Positions 18,114 through 26,529 of a stretch of DNA of 64,000 bases are shown here, one piece after another. The stretch covers positions 1-64,000 of the forward strand of contig NZ_JBANDC010000011.1 of the NCBI RefSeq assembly GCF_038896935.1, given 5' to 3'. Position numbers and translations under genes: made by a program. The notes beneath the pieces were generated by a model. That model worked only from the letters and a program-made list of their open reading frames with translations, was not told where the DNA came from and did no database searches. Source of the DNA: Collimonas rhizosphaerae (lineage in GTDB: Bacteria; Pseudomonadota; Gammaproteobacteria; Burkholderiales; Burkholderiaceae_D). Position 1 is the stretch's first letter; every line of letters begins with the position of its first letter.

Positions 18114-19064
18114 ATGAACATCCGCTTCCTCGAAACCTTCGTCTGGCTGGCGAAATTGAAGAACTTCCGGCTGACGGCGGAAAAACTGCACACCACCCAG
18201 GCCGCGGTATCAAGCCGCATCGCCACGCTGGAGCAGGATTTCGGCGTGCGCCTGTTCGACCGCGGCGCGCGCGAGGTGGCCTTGACCACCGACGGCAGCA
18301 AGGCGCTGGTGTATGCCGAGCGCATCGTCAAGCTGATGCGTGAAATGAAGGACGACATGTCGGCGCGCGACAACTATTCCGGCGTGCTGCGCATAGGCGT
18401 GATCGAATCGATCGTGCACAGCTGGTTCCCGGACCTGATCGGCCGCATCCACAAGCTGTTTCCGCAGCTGGAAATCGAAATCGCCAGCGACACCACCATC
18501 CACCTGCGCGAACAGTTCAGCAAGGGCGACCTCGACCTGGTGCTGCAGGCGGAACCGGTGATCGCGCCGAATATCCGCAATCTCAAGCTGTGCGAACTGC
18601 CGATGCGCTGGGTCGGCAGCAGCAAGCTGGAAATCGGCAGCGAAACGCTGAGCCTGTCGGACCTGGCGGCTTTCCCGCTGGTCAGCTTTGCCCGCAACTC
18701 GGGACCGCACACCATCATCGAACAACTGTTTTCCAACAGCGAACGCGGTTCGCTGCACATCAATTGCATCACCTCGGTGGCGACCATGATACGGCTGGTC
18801 AGCGATGGTTTCGGCGTCGCCGTGGTGCCGCCTGCGATCATCCAGCGCGAACTCAACGACGGCAGCCTGCAGCTGCTGCGGGTGGATGCCGATTTTCCGG
18901 CTTTGCTGCTGATGGCTTCGTTCCGCAACGATCCGGAAAATGCACTGACTGAAACCATTGCCAGCATCGCCCAGGAAACCGCTTCCGAATTCGCACTGAA
19001 CTGGGGGCCGGAGATCGCCCGGCTGCCTTCAGAACCGCTGGAACTACCCTTCGCGGCAATCTGA
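18114..19064 (+). CDS. LysR-family transcriptional regulator
   Basis: 316 aa. N-terminal winged helix (residues 3-62: FLETFVWLAKLKNFRLTAEKL, TQAAVSSRIATLEQDFGVRLFDR) and a LysR substrate-binding domain (about 90-290). The ATG at 18114 gives the canonical MNIRFLETFVWLA start; a TTG five codons upstream is less likely. It is tandem with the flavin reductase-MarR gene and may regulate it or a distant target. Coinducer unknown. It ends just before the second composite repeat. Confidence 0.9.
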   Translation: MNIRFLETFVWLAKLKNFRLTAEKLHTTQAAVSSRIATLEQDFGVRLFDRGAREVALTTDGSKALVYAERIVKLMREMKDDMSARDNYSGVLRIGVIESIVHSWFPDLIGRIHKLFPQLEIEIASDTTIHLREQFSKGDLDLVLQAEPVIAPNIRNLKLCELPMRWVGSSKLEIGSETLSLSDLAAFPLVSFARNSGPHTIIEQLFSNSERGSLHINCITSVATMIRLVSDGFGVAVVPPAIIQRELNDGSLQLLRVDADFPALLLMASFRNDPENALTETIASIAQETASEFALNWGPEIARLPSEPLELPFAAI

Positions 19065-19080
19065 GAAATTGCCGCAGCGG

Positions 19081-19353
19081 CGCCTGTTGAGCGCTTCATA
19101 AAACATGACAACGCCCTTGCCCTGTTTTCCTGTGCGATCAACAAACGCAGCTAACTGGGGTCAGAGTGAACTTTCTGCGCGCCTTTTGCAGAAACTTCAC
19201 TCTGACCCCAATTAGCGGGCCACGGAGCACATGCCGCATCGTTAAAAAAATAGAACAAAACCGCGCTGTGCGCCCTGCCTTTCTCCGAATCCGTCATGTG
19301 GGGTCAGAGTCAAGTTTCGCGATGAAGCACTGCGAAAGTTGACTCTGACCCCA
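19081..19353. repeat. Composite palindromic repeat, copy 2 (inverted relative to copy 1)
   Basis: Hairpin B' pairs 19151-19178 with 19188-19215; hairpin A' pairs 19299-19320 with 19332-19353. The unit is a near-identical reverse complement of 70-332, including the spacer and the tail that ends in the AACAACGCCC... side at 19081-19140. It fills the gap between a LysR gene and the PAAR gene that ends the T6SS island. Small open frames through this gap are repeat artefacts. Confidence 0.8.
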
Positions 19354-19401
19354 GATGACTCTTGCCGTGGCGATGCCATGAATGATGAAACCCTCAATAG
19401 T

Positions 19402-19659
19402 TCAGAGAGATGAAATCAGCCGCGCGCCACAGGCCGTTTCATCCGTGTCGTATGCCAGCCACTTCCCGTTATGCCGCCTTCCGCTGCCTCTCGCGAAAAT
19501 CTCGAACTCGCCTTGGCACCGTGGGCAGTACGTCATGCACCCCTCTCCCGCCACAGGAATGCCCTGTGCGTTGAAACCCGCGAAAGCGCTGGTCACTTCG
19601 CCGCCGTGGCTGGTTTTGTCGCGGAGGCGGATGAAGCCTTGGCCTTGAGAATTTTTCAT
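19402..19659 (-). CDS. PAAR-domain protein (T6SS spike tip)
   Basis: 85 aa, whole-protein PAAR. The typical pattern RLRDKTSHGGEVTSAFAGF, GIPVAGEGC, CPRCQGEFEI, a short variable loop and ACGARLIS is complete, so it is not truncated. PAAR proteins cap the VgrG trimer and sharpen the type VI spike. It is the last gene of the minus-strand vgrG-adaptor-tli1-tle1 operon, 12 bp after tle1. The lack of an effector extension means the toxin is the separate Tle1. Confidence 0.88.
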   Translation of the reverse strand: MKNSQGQGFIRLRDKTSHGGEVTSAFAGFNAQGIPVAGEGCMTYCPRCQGEFEIFARGSGRRHNGKWLAYDTDETACGARLISSL

Positions 19660-19671
19660 GGAATCTCCTTG

Positions 19672-21441
19672 TCAAGCACGGCGCGCTTCGGGAGCTACAT
19701 GCATGGAATTTTCCCGTGTCCGATTGCCGAGATAGACGGCCCGATAGCGCAGGTAGCCTTCAAACTCAACCTGCTTGCGCAAAAATTCGCCGCCTAATTT
19801 TTCGATGAAACCGGCATAGGAATCATGCACCATCTCATCGTAAAATGCGCCCACCTCAGGAGGCACTTTGATCGTCTGGATCACGTTATAAATTTCAGTG
19901 ACATTTTTATTATAGTTATGCCGCGCAGACCGGTCCTCTGGATCAATAATGGGAAGATATCGAGATACCAGCTCGATCTGCTTGGCGAACACTTCTTGCC
20001 CCTTTCGATAATAGAACAGACTATTTCGCTCTTTCATATTGCCCAAATTGTCGCGGTATTTAATGATTCCAGCTGCCTGTGCATACCTCACGCTATACAG
20101 GCGCTCAAAACCTTCAGCCGTATTTACCATGTGGCGCCAGGCCAAATACATCAAGCCGTGCGCACGTAATTGCCGATCAATGGGGAGATCCTTGACGATG
20201 CGGCAGTTGGTGAAATAGCCGGCTACCGTCTTGCGGACTTCGGGATCCAGCGCGAATTGTGCAATCAATGGATTCTCGTCAGTCTCGGACTCCGGCGTCA
20301 CGTCTAGCCACGGCTGACCGGCGGAATGATATTCGCAGGCTTTTCTTGCGGCCTGATACATATCGTTGAGTGGGAGTTGCGACAGCTTTTTGCTATCGTC
20401 CGGGATCGGCACGCCATCAACGATTCGTACCGCCTTGCCTTGAGCGCCGGGGGCATAGCCGCCGCCGACATCGGCATGTGCGCCGGGATAATAATGTTCG
20501 TAACATTTTGGCGGCAAGACATCGCCTTGACATATGCTATCGAGGGGGAAGACAGTGCGAAACTCATGCAAGGCCACGTAATGAACGCAGTTCCTGACCT
20601 CCGGATGAATGCGCAAATTCTCTGCCGTAGCCCAGTCCCAATGCCCCTCACCATTGTTTGCATTGGTAACGCCCACCGACGCAACCGTATCCATGAGGCC
20701 CAGCATACGGACATAGGCGGGAATGCCAAACAGTTTACCGTCAATCAGGAAATATTGATGCAGCCAATTGGTGAACACGCGTGCCTGGGCTGCGCCACGG
20801 GAAAATCCGAATACATCGAGATAAATTCCTGCCAGACGCGGCAAGGTCTTCGGCGCCTTGAGTTGGATACTCAACTTGAGGGCACATTGTTTCAAGAAGT
20901 CCTCTCGCGTCTTTTCGTAATCGACCAGACCGGATTTCAAGCCGAGCGCTTTGAGTATCTTGTCTTCCTCGGATGGAATGGGTACTGGCCATTCGCTCCG
21001 ATTTTCAGACTTTACCCAGTAGTTGGTGCACAAGGTTTTCATTTGCTCTATTTTGAACATCGGCTTAGTATTTTTTACGAAGCTATGCACTGAATTCAAT
21101 ACCTCCAACAAGCCCCATATAATTCGTGACTGGCCACCTTTGCCAGCAGCAGCCTCCCGGACATCCTCACCATTAGTGCCAAATTTCTCAGGAGAGGCTG
21201 TACCAACACCCTCAATATAAACAGAAAAAAAACCTTCTAACGGATGATGACGATATGCGTCAGACAAGCGTGCGATATTACTCTGAGCCAAGGCCTCAAT
21301 ATCTCGCTCTTTGTTATTATCAGTGCCATCAAAGAAAATGCCGATGTTCAAATTGAAGTCACAATACGTGCCGCATTCGAGCGGCAAAGCGGGTGGGCAG
21401 GTTACCTGAGCAGGCTCAAGGCAGGATTTTGCATTGGCCAT
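19672..21441 (-). CDS. tle1: Type VI lipase effector, Tle1 family (DUF2235 phospholipase)
   Basis: 589 aa, starting MANAKSCLEPAQV. DUF2235 alpha/beta hydrolase: FFDGTDNN (37-44), nucleophile elbow GFSRGA with S214, acid D251 in LGLMDTVAS, and H322 in GAHADVGGGYAP, giving a complete Ser-Asp-His triad. Known Tle1 proteins are phospholipases delivered by T6SS into rival cells to degrade membrane phospholipids. The ATG lies one base after the stop of the upstream DUF3304 gene (TGA, C, ATG), so they are translationally coupled. The gene is visibly more AT-rich than its neighbours, which suggests transfer. It contains no signal peptide, as expected for a T6SS cargo. Confidence 0.92.
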   Translation of the reverse strand: MANAKSCLEPAQVTCPPALPLECGTYCDFNLNIGIFFDGTDNNKERDIEALAQSNIARLSDAYRHHPLEGFFSVYIEGVGTASPEKFGTNGEDVREAAAGKGGQSRIIWGLLEVLNSVHSFVKNTKPMFKIEQMKTLCTNYWVKSENRSEWPVPIPSEEDKILKALGLKSGLVDYEKTREDFLKQCALKLSIQLKAPKTLPRLAGIYLDVFGFSRGAAQARVFTNWLHQYFLIDGKLFGIPAYVRMLGLMDTVASVGVTNANNGEGHWDWATAENLRIHPEVRNCVHYVALHEFRTVFPLDSICQGDVLPPKCYEHYYPGAHADVGGGYAPGAQGKAVRIVDGVPIPDDSKKLSQLPLNDMYQAARKACEYHSAGQPWLDVTPESETDENPLIAQFALDPEVRKTVAGYFTNCRIVKDLPIDRQLRAHGLMYLAWRHMVNTAEGFERLYSVRYAQAAGIIKYRDNLGNMKERNSLFYYRKGQEVFAKQIELVSRYLPIIDPEDRSARHNYNKNVTEIYNVIQTIKVPPEVGAFYDEMVHDSYAGFIEKLGGEFLRKQVEFEGYLRYRAVYLGNRTRENSMHVAPEARRA

Positions 21442-21442
21442 G

Positions 21443-21985
21443 TCATTTACCCTTTGTTGGTTCTGGTTTTTCATCGGCAAGTGGAACATAGTCGGGGGCA
21501 AGGCCACGCGGATAAGGTGGCCCTGGATAGTTCGAGCTTCCTACGCCTTCGTCCGCAAACCAAATCTCGACTCGATGTCCCGGTAAAAAATGAACTACCA
21601 TGCCATAACTTTTTCCCATTGAAACCGCAAAATTCACTGGTACAGTAGTTTCGTGCCAGCGCTCTTCTTTGAAGTTCGTTCGATAGGTTTTCCATCTCAC
21701 CGTCATCATCAGAGGCATGCTTGGCTTATCTGGTAGATTCAGGCAGCACGAATTACCGCTGCTTCCCCAGCCATCGTACTGATGACCACTTCGCCTACCA
21801 TTGACATAAAATTCTGAAATGCCGATCCCTTTTCCATAATGCACGACTGACGATATTGAGACTGGAGTCTGTCCCTCCGGCGCCATGCCGTTGACGCCCC
21901 TAGCAGCGCAGCCGCTCAAAAGGACGGCTATGAGCGTCGGCAACAACCAACGCAATAATGCAAATTTAAAGAAACTATTCGTCAT
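21443..21985 (-). CDS. tli1: DUF3304 lipoprotein, probable Tle1 immunity protein (Tli1), copy A
   Basis: 180 aa. A lipoprotein signal with lipobox LLSGC (C26) is followed by a DUF3304 domain (SISSVVHYGKGIGISEFYVNGRRSG, WGSSGNSCCLNLP, KTYRTNFKEERWHE). DUF3304 lipoproteins are the cognate immunity proteins of Tle1 in Burkholderia; periplasmic placement fits protection from a periplasm-delivered lipase. Its stop is one base before the tle1 start. It is a tandem duplicate of the gene at 22090-22638, with the central RTNFKEERWHE block identical. Confidence 0.88.
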   Translation of the reverse strand: MTNSFFKFALLRWLLPTLIAVLLSGCAARGVNGMAPEGQTPVSISSVVHYGKGIGISEFYVNGRRSGHQYDGWGSSGNSCCLNLPDKPSMPLMMTVRWKTYRTNFKEERWHETTVPVNFAVSMGKSYGMVVHFLPGHRVEIWFADEGVGSSNYPGPPYPRGLAPDYVPLADEKPEPTKGK

Positions 21986-21995
21986 CTGATTTCCC

Positions 21996-22093
21996 TTAAA
22001 AAATGTCAGTGTTCAAATTGAAGTCGCAATGTTTTCCGCAATCCATCGGCAACACACATGGACAGGCTCGATACAGGACGTTGCATCCGTCAT
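21996..22093 (-). pseudogene. Truncated, frameshifted 5' remnant of a second tle1
   Basis: It begins with an ATG that overlaps the stop of tli1 copy B (ATGA), exactly as a tle1 should. The first frame reads MTDATSCIEPVHVCC, matching MANAKSCLEPAQVTC of intact Tle1. After an apparent indel the match continues in another frame as LPMDCGKHCDFNLNTDIF, against LPLECGTYCDFNLNIGIF. It then stops. Only about 33 of 589 codons survive. It shows that a complete tli1-tle1 pair was duplicated and the second effector deleted, leaving its immunity gene. Confidence 0.8.
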
Positions 22094-22638
22094 GTTGATT
22101 TTTTCTTGGTCGGCTGAGGTTTTTCATCGGGTAGTGGCACATAATCAGGAGCCGGACCACTTGGATAAGCTGGACCTTGGTATTTTGGATTGCCCGGCCC
22201 ATATTTTGCCGATGACCATACTTCAACTCGATGCCCAGGAAAAAAATGGATATATAAATAACCCACTTCATTCTCTGAAAAATGTACTGGTACGGTAGCC
22301 TCATGCCAGCGCTCTTCTTTAAAATTCGTGCGATAGGTTTTCCATTTCACCGTCACCATCAGAGGCAAGCTTGGTTTCTCAGGCAAACCTAGGCAACACA
22401 CCGTCGAGCCTCCACCACCCCACCCGTTATATTGGACACCGCCCCATTTGCCATTGACATAAAATTCGGAGACACCGATCCCCTTGCCATAGTGAGTAAC
22501 TGATGAAAGAGAAGTTACCGTCTGACCTTCCGGCGCTAAGCCACTAACACCTCTAGCAACACAGCCGCCCAACAGCACGGCCAAGAACGTCAGAAACAAC
22601 CAACGCAATGAAAGGGATCTAATGTGGTTATTCTTCAT
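22090..22638 (-). CDS. DUF3304 lipoprotein, probable orphan Tle1 immunity protein, copy B
   Basis: 182 aa. Lipobox LLGGC with C26, then the same DUF3304 domain as copy A (SLSSVTHYGKGIGVSEFYVNGKWGG, KTYRTNFKEERWHE, FFPGHRVEVW). It diverges from copy A mainly in the glycine-rich centre and the tail. Its former partner effector survives only as a 98-bp remnant directly downstream, so this is an orphan immunity gene, possibly kept for defence against non-self Tle1 variants. It lies 15 bp after the DUF4123 gene. Confidence 0.87.
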   Translation of the reverse strand: MKNNHIRSLSLRWLFLTFLAVLLGGCVARGVSGLAPEGQTVTSLSSVTHYGKGIGVSEFYVNGKWGGVQYNGWGGGGSTVCCLGLPEKPSLPLMVTVKWKTYRTNFKEERWHEATVPVHFSENEVGYLYIHFFPGHRVEVWSSAKYGPGNPKYQGPAYPSGPAPDYVPLPDEKPQPTKKKST

Positions 22639-22653
22639 GTGGATATCCTCGGA

Positions 22654-23439
22654 TCACGAATCTGAAATATCTTGCGGCCCGGCATGCGCAAGAAACGACA
22701 CCCAATCCCTTTCCTGCAATGCCTGACCTTTCGAGCTGAATACTTTGCGAGCGAAACTCAATAAAACCTCCTGGTTATCGGACCCGCTTTCTTGCCATAT
22801 CGCGACACACTCGCACGCCAGACGCCAATCGTCATACAAATGGCCTTCCTTGACGTGCTTCGTAGATTTCAACTGATCAAGCAGCATATCGGGCTCGGCG
22901 CCGATGGCAAAAGTCGCCATTTGTTCGCCGCTCAGCGCAAACTGCTTGTCTTCCGGGATCAGGCTGGCGCGATCTTCCGGCAGCATCAGGACGACTTCCT
23001 CGCCGCGCCGGTCAAGCGTGCTCCATTGCTCTATCGGTCCGGTCATCTCGCCCCATTGCTGCGGCGTCATGATGGCGGGCAGATGCACCAAGACTCGCGC
23101 GTCCGCGAAGCGTAGTCCCAGCAGTACGGCATCCTGGTCGTAGAAACACGTGAACCGTTGCAGATGGCCGGCCAGGGCGGCGAGGTCGGCTTGGCTTTGC
23201 AGCGTGGAGCAATGCAGCCGCCCGGGGAAACCGTCAAGTATTGCGTCAACCGCAGATTTGGCTTCCGCTCCCGCTGCCTCCACGAGCGCCATGTCTATCA
23301 GTATCGGTCCGGCCAGGCAGCGTTTCTCGGTGGGCAGCAGCGGCGCGCACCAGTTGACGGCGGGGTCCGTAAACAACGGGTGATTGCAAATTGCGTCATA
23401 CACCAAGGCGCCATCGATCAGGGAATAATGGCGCATCAT
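22654..23439 (-). CDS. DUF4123 T6SS effector adaptor (Tap/TEC-like)
   Basis: 261 aa. The DUF4123 pattern is visible: YSLIDGALV at the start, CLAGPILIDM, FTCFYDQDAVLLGLRFADARVLVHLPAIMTPQQ in the centre. These adaptors dock a specific effector onto the VgrG tip. It overlaps the vgrG stop by 4 bp (ATGA) and precedes the tli1/tle1 genes, the typical vgrG-adaptor-effector order. Two consecutive ATG codons make the exact start ambiguous by one residue. Confidence 0.88.
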   Translation of the reverse strand: MMRHYSLIDGALVYDAICNHPLFTDPAVNWCAPLLPTEKRCLAGPILIDMALVEAAGAEAKSAVDAILDGFPGRLHCSTLQSQADLAALAGHLQRFTCFYDQDAVLLGLRFADARVLVHLPAIMTPQQWGEMTGPIEQWSTLDRRGEEVVLMLPEDRASLIPEDKQFALSGEQMATFAIGAEPDMLLDQLKSTKHVKEGHLYDDWRLACECVAIWQESGSDNQEVLLSFARKVFSSKGQALQERDWVSFLAHAGPQDISDS

Positions 23440-25922
23440 GTTAACCGCGCAATCAGCGTGGCCTGCCTGCCCGCCTTAAACATGCACGGCAGACACACAT
23501 CTTTTGGCAAGACAGGCATAGCCGCCGACCTGCTCTGCGGCGGGAAGGTGCCGTGGCTGATCGCATGATGCTCCACCACGCCCGGCGTGAACCAGCGGTG
23601 GCCGTCCGGCTGGATGGTGTATTCGGTGCCGCCCACATTGAAGCTGATGCCCTTCTTGGCCTTGAAGCGCAGCCAGTCTTCCGCGCTGATCATCTCGATC
23701 ACTTTGCGGGCGACGAGGCTGATGGCGTTGTCATGCGCTTCGATTGCCACTTTGCCCCGTCCGGCGATATGGCTGATGTCGCCCTGGCTGGCAAACAGGC
23801 TGATCTGTTGCTTGACGCTGGCAGCCAGGTTGTTGCCTGCCGCCAGGTTGGTGTCCTGGCCGCTGGACACGGTCAGGTGGTCGCCGCTGTGCAGATGCGT
23901 GCTGCTCGGCGTGGCCAGGCCGATGCCGGCCGGAGATGCCGCCAGCAAGATGGGTTGCCGGAAACGGTTGGCCTGTTCCTGGCCTTGCCCGGCATATTGC
24001 TCCTGGGTGGCGTCGATGAATTGTTCGAGCGCATCTTGCGCTGCCAGGGCGGGCGCGCCGACTTTGGCAGCCGCGTCCGACAAGGTTTTGGTCAGGCGCC
24101 GGGCTGTCGTCAGCTGCTGGTGTGCTTCCCGCACATCCAGCTGGGAGCCGGTGGCGCCGGGCCGGCCGAAGGTGCTCAGGTAGAGGCCCTGGCCGGCGAC
24201 GACGGCGCCGTATGCATTGGTGTTCAGCGCAAAGCCGCTGCCGTAGAATGCCTGGCGGGTATTGCCTTGCTGGCTGACCAGATAGCCGAGGTTGAGCTGG
24301 GCGTGGGTATTTGTGCTGTACAGCTGCAGGCGGTTCTGCCGGGTATTGTCGTCCATCACCAGCTGGTTGTATCCCTTCCCCATATGCTCCTTGGACTTAT
24401 ATCCAGACAATTTGCCGTCGGTATGCCAGTGCGGCGCTTGGTCGCCGTTATAGAGACGGCCGGTGATGACCGGACGGTCCGCATCGCCGTCCAGAAACGT
24501 GACGATCACCTCCATGTTGATGCGTGGGGTATAGACGCCGCCGTAATTGTTGCCCGCGTTTGGATAGCTGACGCGCACCCAGCAAGAGGCGACGCCGTTC
24601 GCCCACACGAACTTCACCTTGACCCGGTTGAGCGCGTCGGTAAATATCTCCTCCCCTTCCGGCCCTGTCACAACCGCGGTCTGGGTATGCATGACGGGTT
24701 TGTGATGCTCCCTTGGACTGCGATATTCGAGGCTGCGGCGCTGCACTTCGATTCGGTTGATGCAAAATCCGCTGTTGGCAGCGGCCTGGCCGGCGCTGGC
24801 GCGTTCCTTGATGGCGGCGAGCTGTTCCCGCAAGCTGCCGGGCACGTCGTCCGCCGTGCCAGACAAGGGCAGGTTGTTTTCGACATACCAATGCAGGCCG
24901 ATGACGATGAATTGCCGCTGCTCGTCTGTGCCCTCGGCATGGTCGGCATGGCCTTCGAAACTGAAATACGAACCGACCGCCATGCGCCGCACCGCAGACC
25001 AGGCGAAATAACGCTTGGCTTGCGACTCCCAACCCTCGACCGTGTTCTGCGCCTGCAGATCGCCCTGTGCCCGCTGGCCATAGGTATACGCGCCGGTGTA
25101 TTCGTAGACTTCCAGCTGCTCGGGAATGTTGCCGTGTTCCGGCGTGATCCGCCTGGCGGTGCCTTTGGCCTGGCGCGGCACCTTGTAGTCAGTCGTGACC
25201 GTTTCCAGCTTGCGACTGCGCAGCTGGCGCTCGCCGCTCCATTCGGTGATCTTGTCGGCCTCGTCCCGGCAGCCGGCCCGGTGAAAACGGACGGCGGCAG
25301 GATCCAGGGCAGGCAAGCTGCGCGCCGAATCGGTGATGACCAGCAAGTGGTCCTTGCCGTCCTCTTGCTGCTCGTGATAACAGTACCAGCCCTCTTCTTC
25401 CATCAGCCTCATCGCAAAATGCCAGTCGGTCTCGTACTGGGTGCAATACGAGCGCGCCGCGGGCGGGCGGCTGAGCTTGAAACGGTAACGGCCATGGCCC
25501 TGGGGATGGCGGTTAAATACCTCGGAGAGGATGTCGGTGGCGTCCCGGTCTTGCCAGATGCGGCTGTCTTTGCGGTACTTGAGGAAATGCAGCCAGCAAC
25601 GGAAGGTCAATTGATACGTCGTCAGCAGGCCGTCGCAGCCGAGCTTGCGGGCGCGCTGCACATAGCCGTGGACCGGCAGGTAGCTGCGCTGGTCGGCTTG
25701 CTGCAGCCAGAGTGTGACTGGCTGGGCAATCAATTGCTTGAGGGGGATGTTGCGGTCCAGGGACAAGGCATCAACGGTATATTCATAACCACGCCCCAAA
25801 CGGTCTTCGGCAACCAGGCGCTGCGGCAGCAGTACGTCTTGTCCCAGCAGGGTTTCGAGTTTCAGGAGGCGGCTGTGCTGGCCCAGGCCCTTGTGCCACG
25901 AGGAGATGAACTCTTGCGTCAT
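23436..25922 (-). CDS. vgrG: VgrG spike protein with DUF2345 C-terminal domain
   Basis: 828 aa, starting MTQEFISSWHKGLGQHSRLLKLETLLGQ. The gp27-like N-terminal part (to about 380) includes LMEEEGWYCYHEQQEDG. The gp5/OB part (about 420-560) has WVRVSYPNAGNNYGGVYTPRINMEV and VTGRLYNGDQAPH. The C-terminal part includes a DUF2345 domain ending with ISFNVGGTEYTIQPDG. Start 25922 follows AAGGACG; an upstream in-frame start lacks homology. There are no other T6SS structural genes in the window, so this is an auxiliary vgrG island served by an apparatus encoded elsewhere. Confidence 0.93.
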   Translation of the reverse strand: MTQEFISSWHKGLGQHSRLLKLETLLGQDVLLPQRLVAEDRLGRGYEYTVDALSLDRNIPLKQLIAQPVTLWLQQADQRSYLPVHGYVQRARKLGCDGLLTTYQLTFRCWLHFLKYRKDSRIWQDRDATDILSEVFNRHPQGHGRYRFKLSRPPAARSYCTQYETDWHFAMRLMEEEGWYCYHEQQEDGKDHLLVITDSARSLPALDPAAVRFHRAGCRDEADKITEWSGERQLRSRKLETVTTDYKVPRQAKGTARRITPEHGNIPEQLEVYEYTGAYTYGQRAQGDLQAQNTVEGWESQAKRYFAWSAVRRMAVGSYFSFEGHADHAEGTDEQRQFIVIGLHWYVENNLPLSGTADDVPGSLREQLAAIKERASAGQAAANSGFCINRIEVQRRSLEYRSPREHHKPVMHTQTAVVTGPEGEEIFTDALNRVKVKFVWANGVASCWVRVSYPNAGNNYGGVYTPRINMEVIVTFLDGDADRPVITGRLYNGDQAPHWHTDGKLSGYKSKEHMGKGYNQLVMDDNTRQNRLQLYSTNTHAQLNLGYLVSQQGNTRQAFYGSGFALNTNAYGAVVAGQGLYLSTFGRPGATGSQLDVREAHQQLTTARRLTKTLSDAAAKVGAPALAAQDALEQFIDATQEQYAGQGQEQANRFRQPILLAASPAGIGLATPSSTHLHSGDHLTVSSGQDTNLAAGNNLAASVKQQISLFASQGDISHIAGRGKVAIEAHDNAISLVARKVIEMISAEDWLRFKAKKGISFNVGGTEYTIQPDGHRWFTPGVVEHHAISHGTFPPQSRSAAMPVLPKDVCLPCMFKAGRQATLIARLT

Positions 25923-26529
25923 TGTCGTCCTTGTTTTTTTGTCTGTTGCTGAAACCGCCCGCTCTCCATATCGGACTACGCCAGCGGGGCTGCGCCGGTG
26001 CGCGGCTCGCACTTGATTGAAGTGCGAGGGATTGTGGCACAAGGAAATAATATTGACAAACTAACATCTAATTACAATCAAGAAACTGTTATGAAAAATA
26101 ACAGACTCGGAGGTTTCCGCTTGCCCGGCCGCGCCCATCTACCGGTTTGTTGCGCCACGTTGCTCCATACGGCCAGACAAGAGCCGCTGCCTGAAAACCG
26201 GTTCAATACGGCATCGGGAGCCAGCATCGCAAAAGCAATAAAGCATTGCTTAAAACATCGCCAGCCTGTTTTTAAGAAAAACCATAAAGCACAGCCGCAG
26301 TGCACAGCGCGGCCAAAATGCGGCAAACGCCAAATGCAGCGCCCCACTTTTGCTCATAAGATTTTCCATTCAATTGCGCTGACAATTTCTTGTTGGACAG
26401 CCGCCAGGCCGGTACGCATACTCGACGCATCCGGTAGCCGGTCCTGGCCGCCGGTGACGGACGTCAAAGAAACGCCGCGCCATCCTTCGCCAGCCACGGC
26501 GGAGCACATTCATTTCGGGATGACATCAC
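25923..26529. other. Intergenic region between divergent vgrG and MFS operons
   Basis: About 600 bp without a supportable gene. An AT-rich patch at 26040-26100 contains TTGACA (26053-26058) but the nearest -10-like TACAAT (26073-26078) is only 14 bp away, so no promoter is called. An 89-aa minus-strand open frame at 26078-26347 has no recognisable domain and is not annotated as a gene. Promoters for both operons presumably lie here. Confidence 0.6.

Noticed and set aside
19081..19144. Short peptides (MLIAQxNRARALSCFMK...) encoded at the ends of both composite repeats
   Set aside because: Shared only because the DNA repeat is shared; frames continue into neighbouring genes on the wrong strand.
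23553..25952. 799-aa open frame antisense to vgrG
   Set aside because: Shadow of a GC-rich gene; the sense strand encodes an unmistakable VgrG.
26053..26078. TTGACA / TACAAT as a sigma-70 promoter
   Set aside because: Spacer of only 14 bp is too short for confidence.
26078..26347. 89-aa minus-strand open frame in the vgrG/MFS gap
   Set aside because: No recognisable domain or convincing ribosome site; odd Trp/Cys-rich composition.
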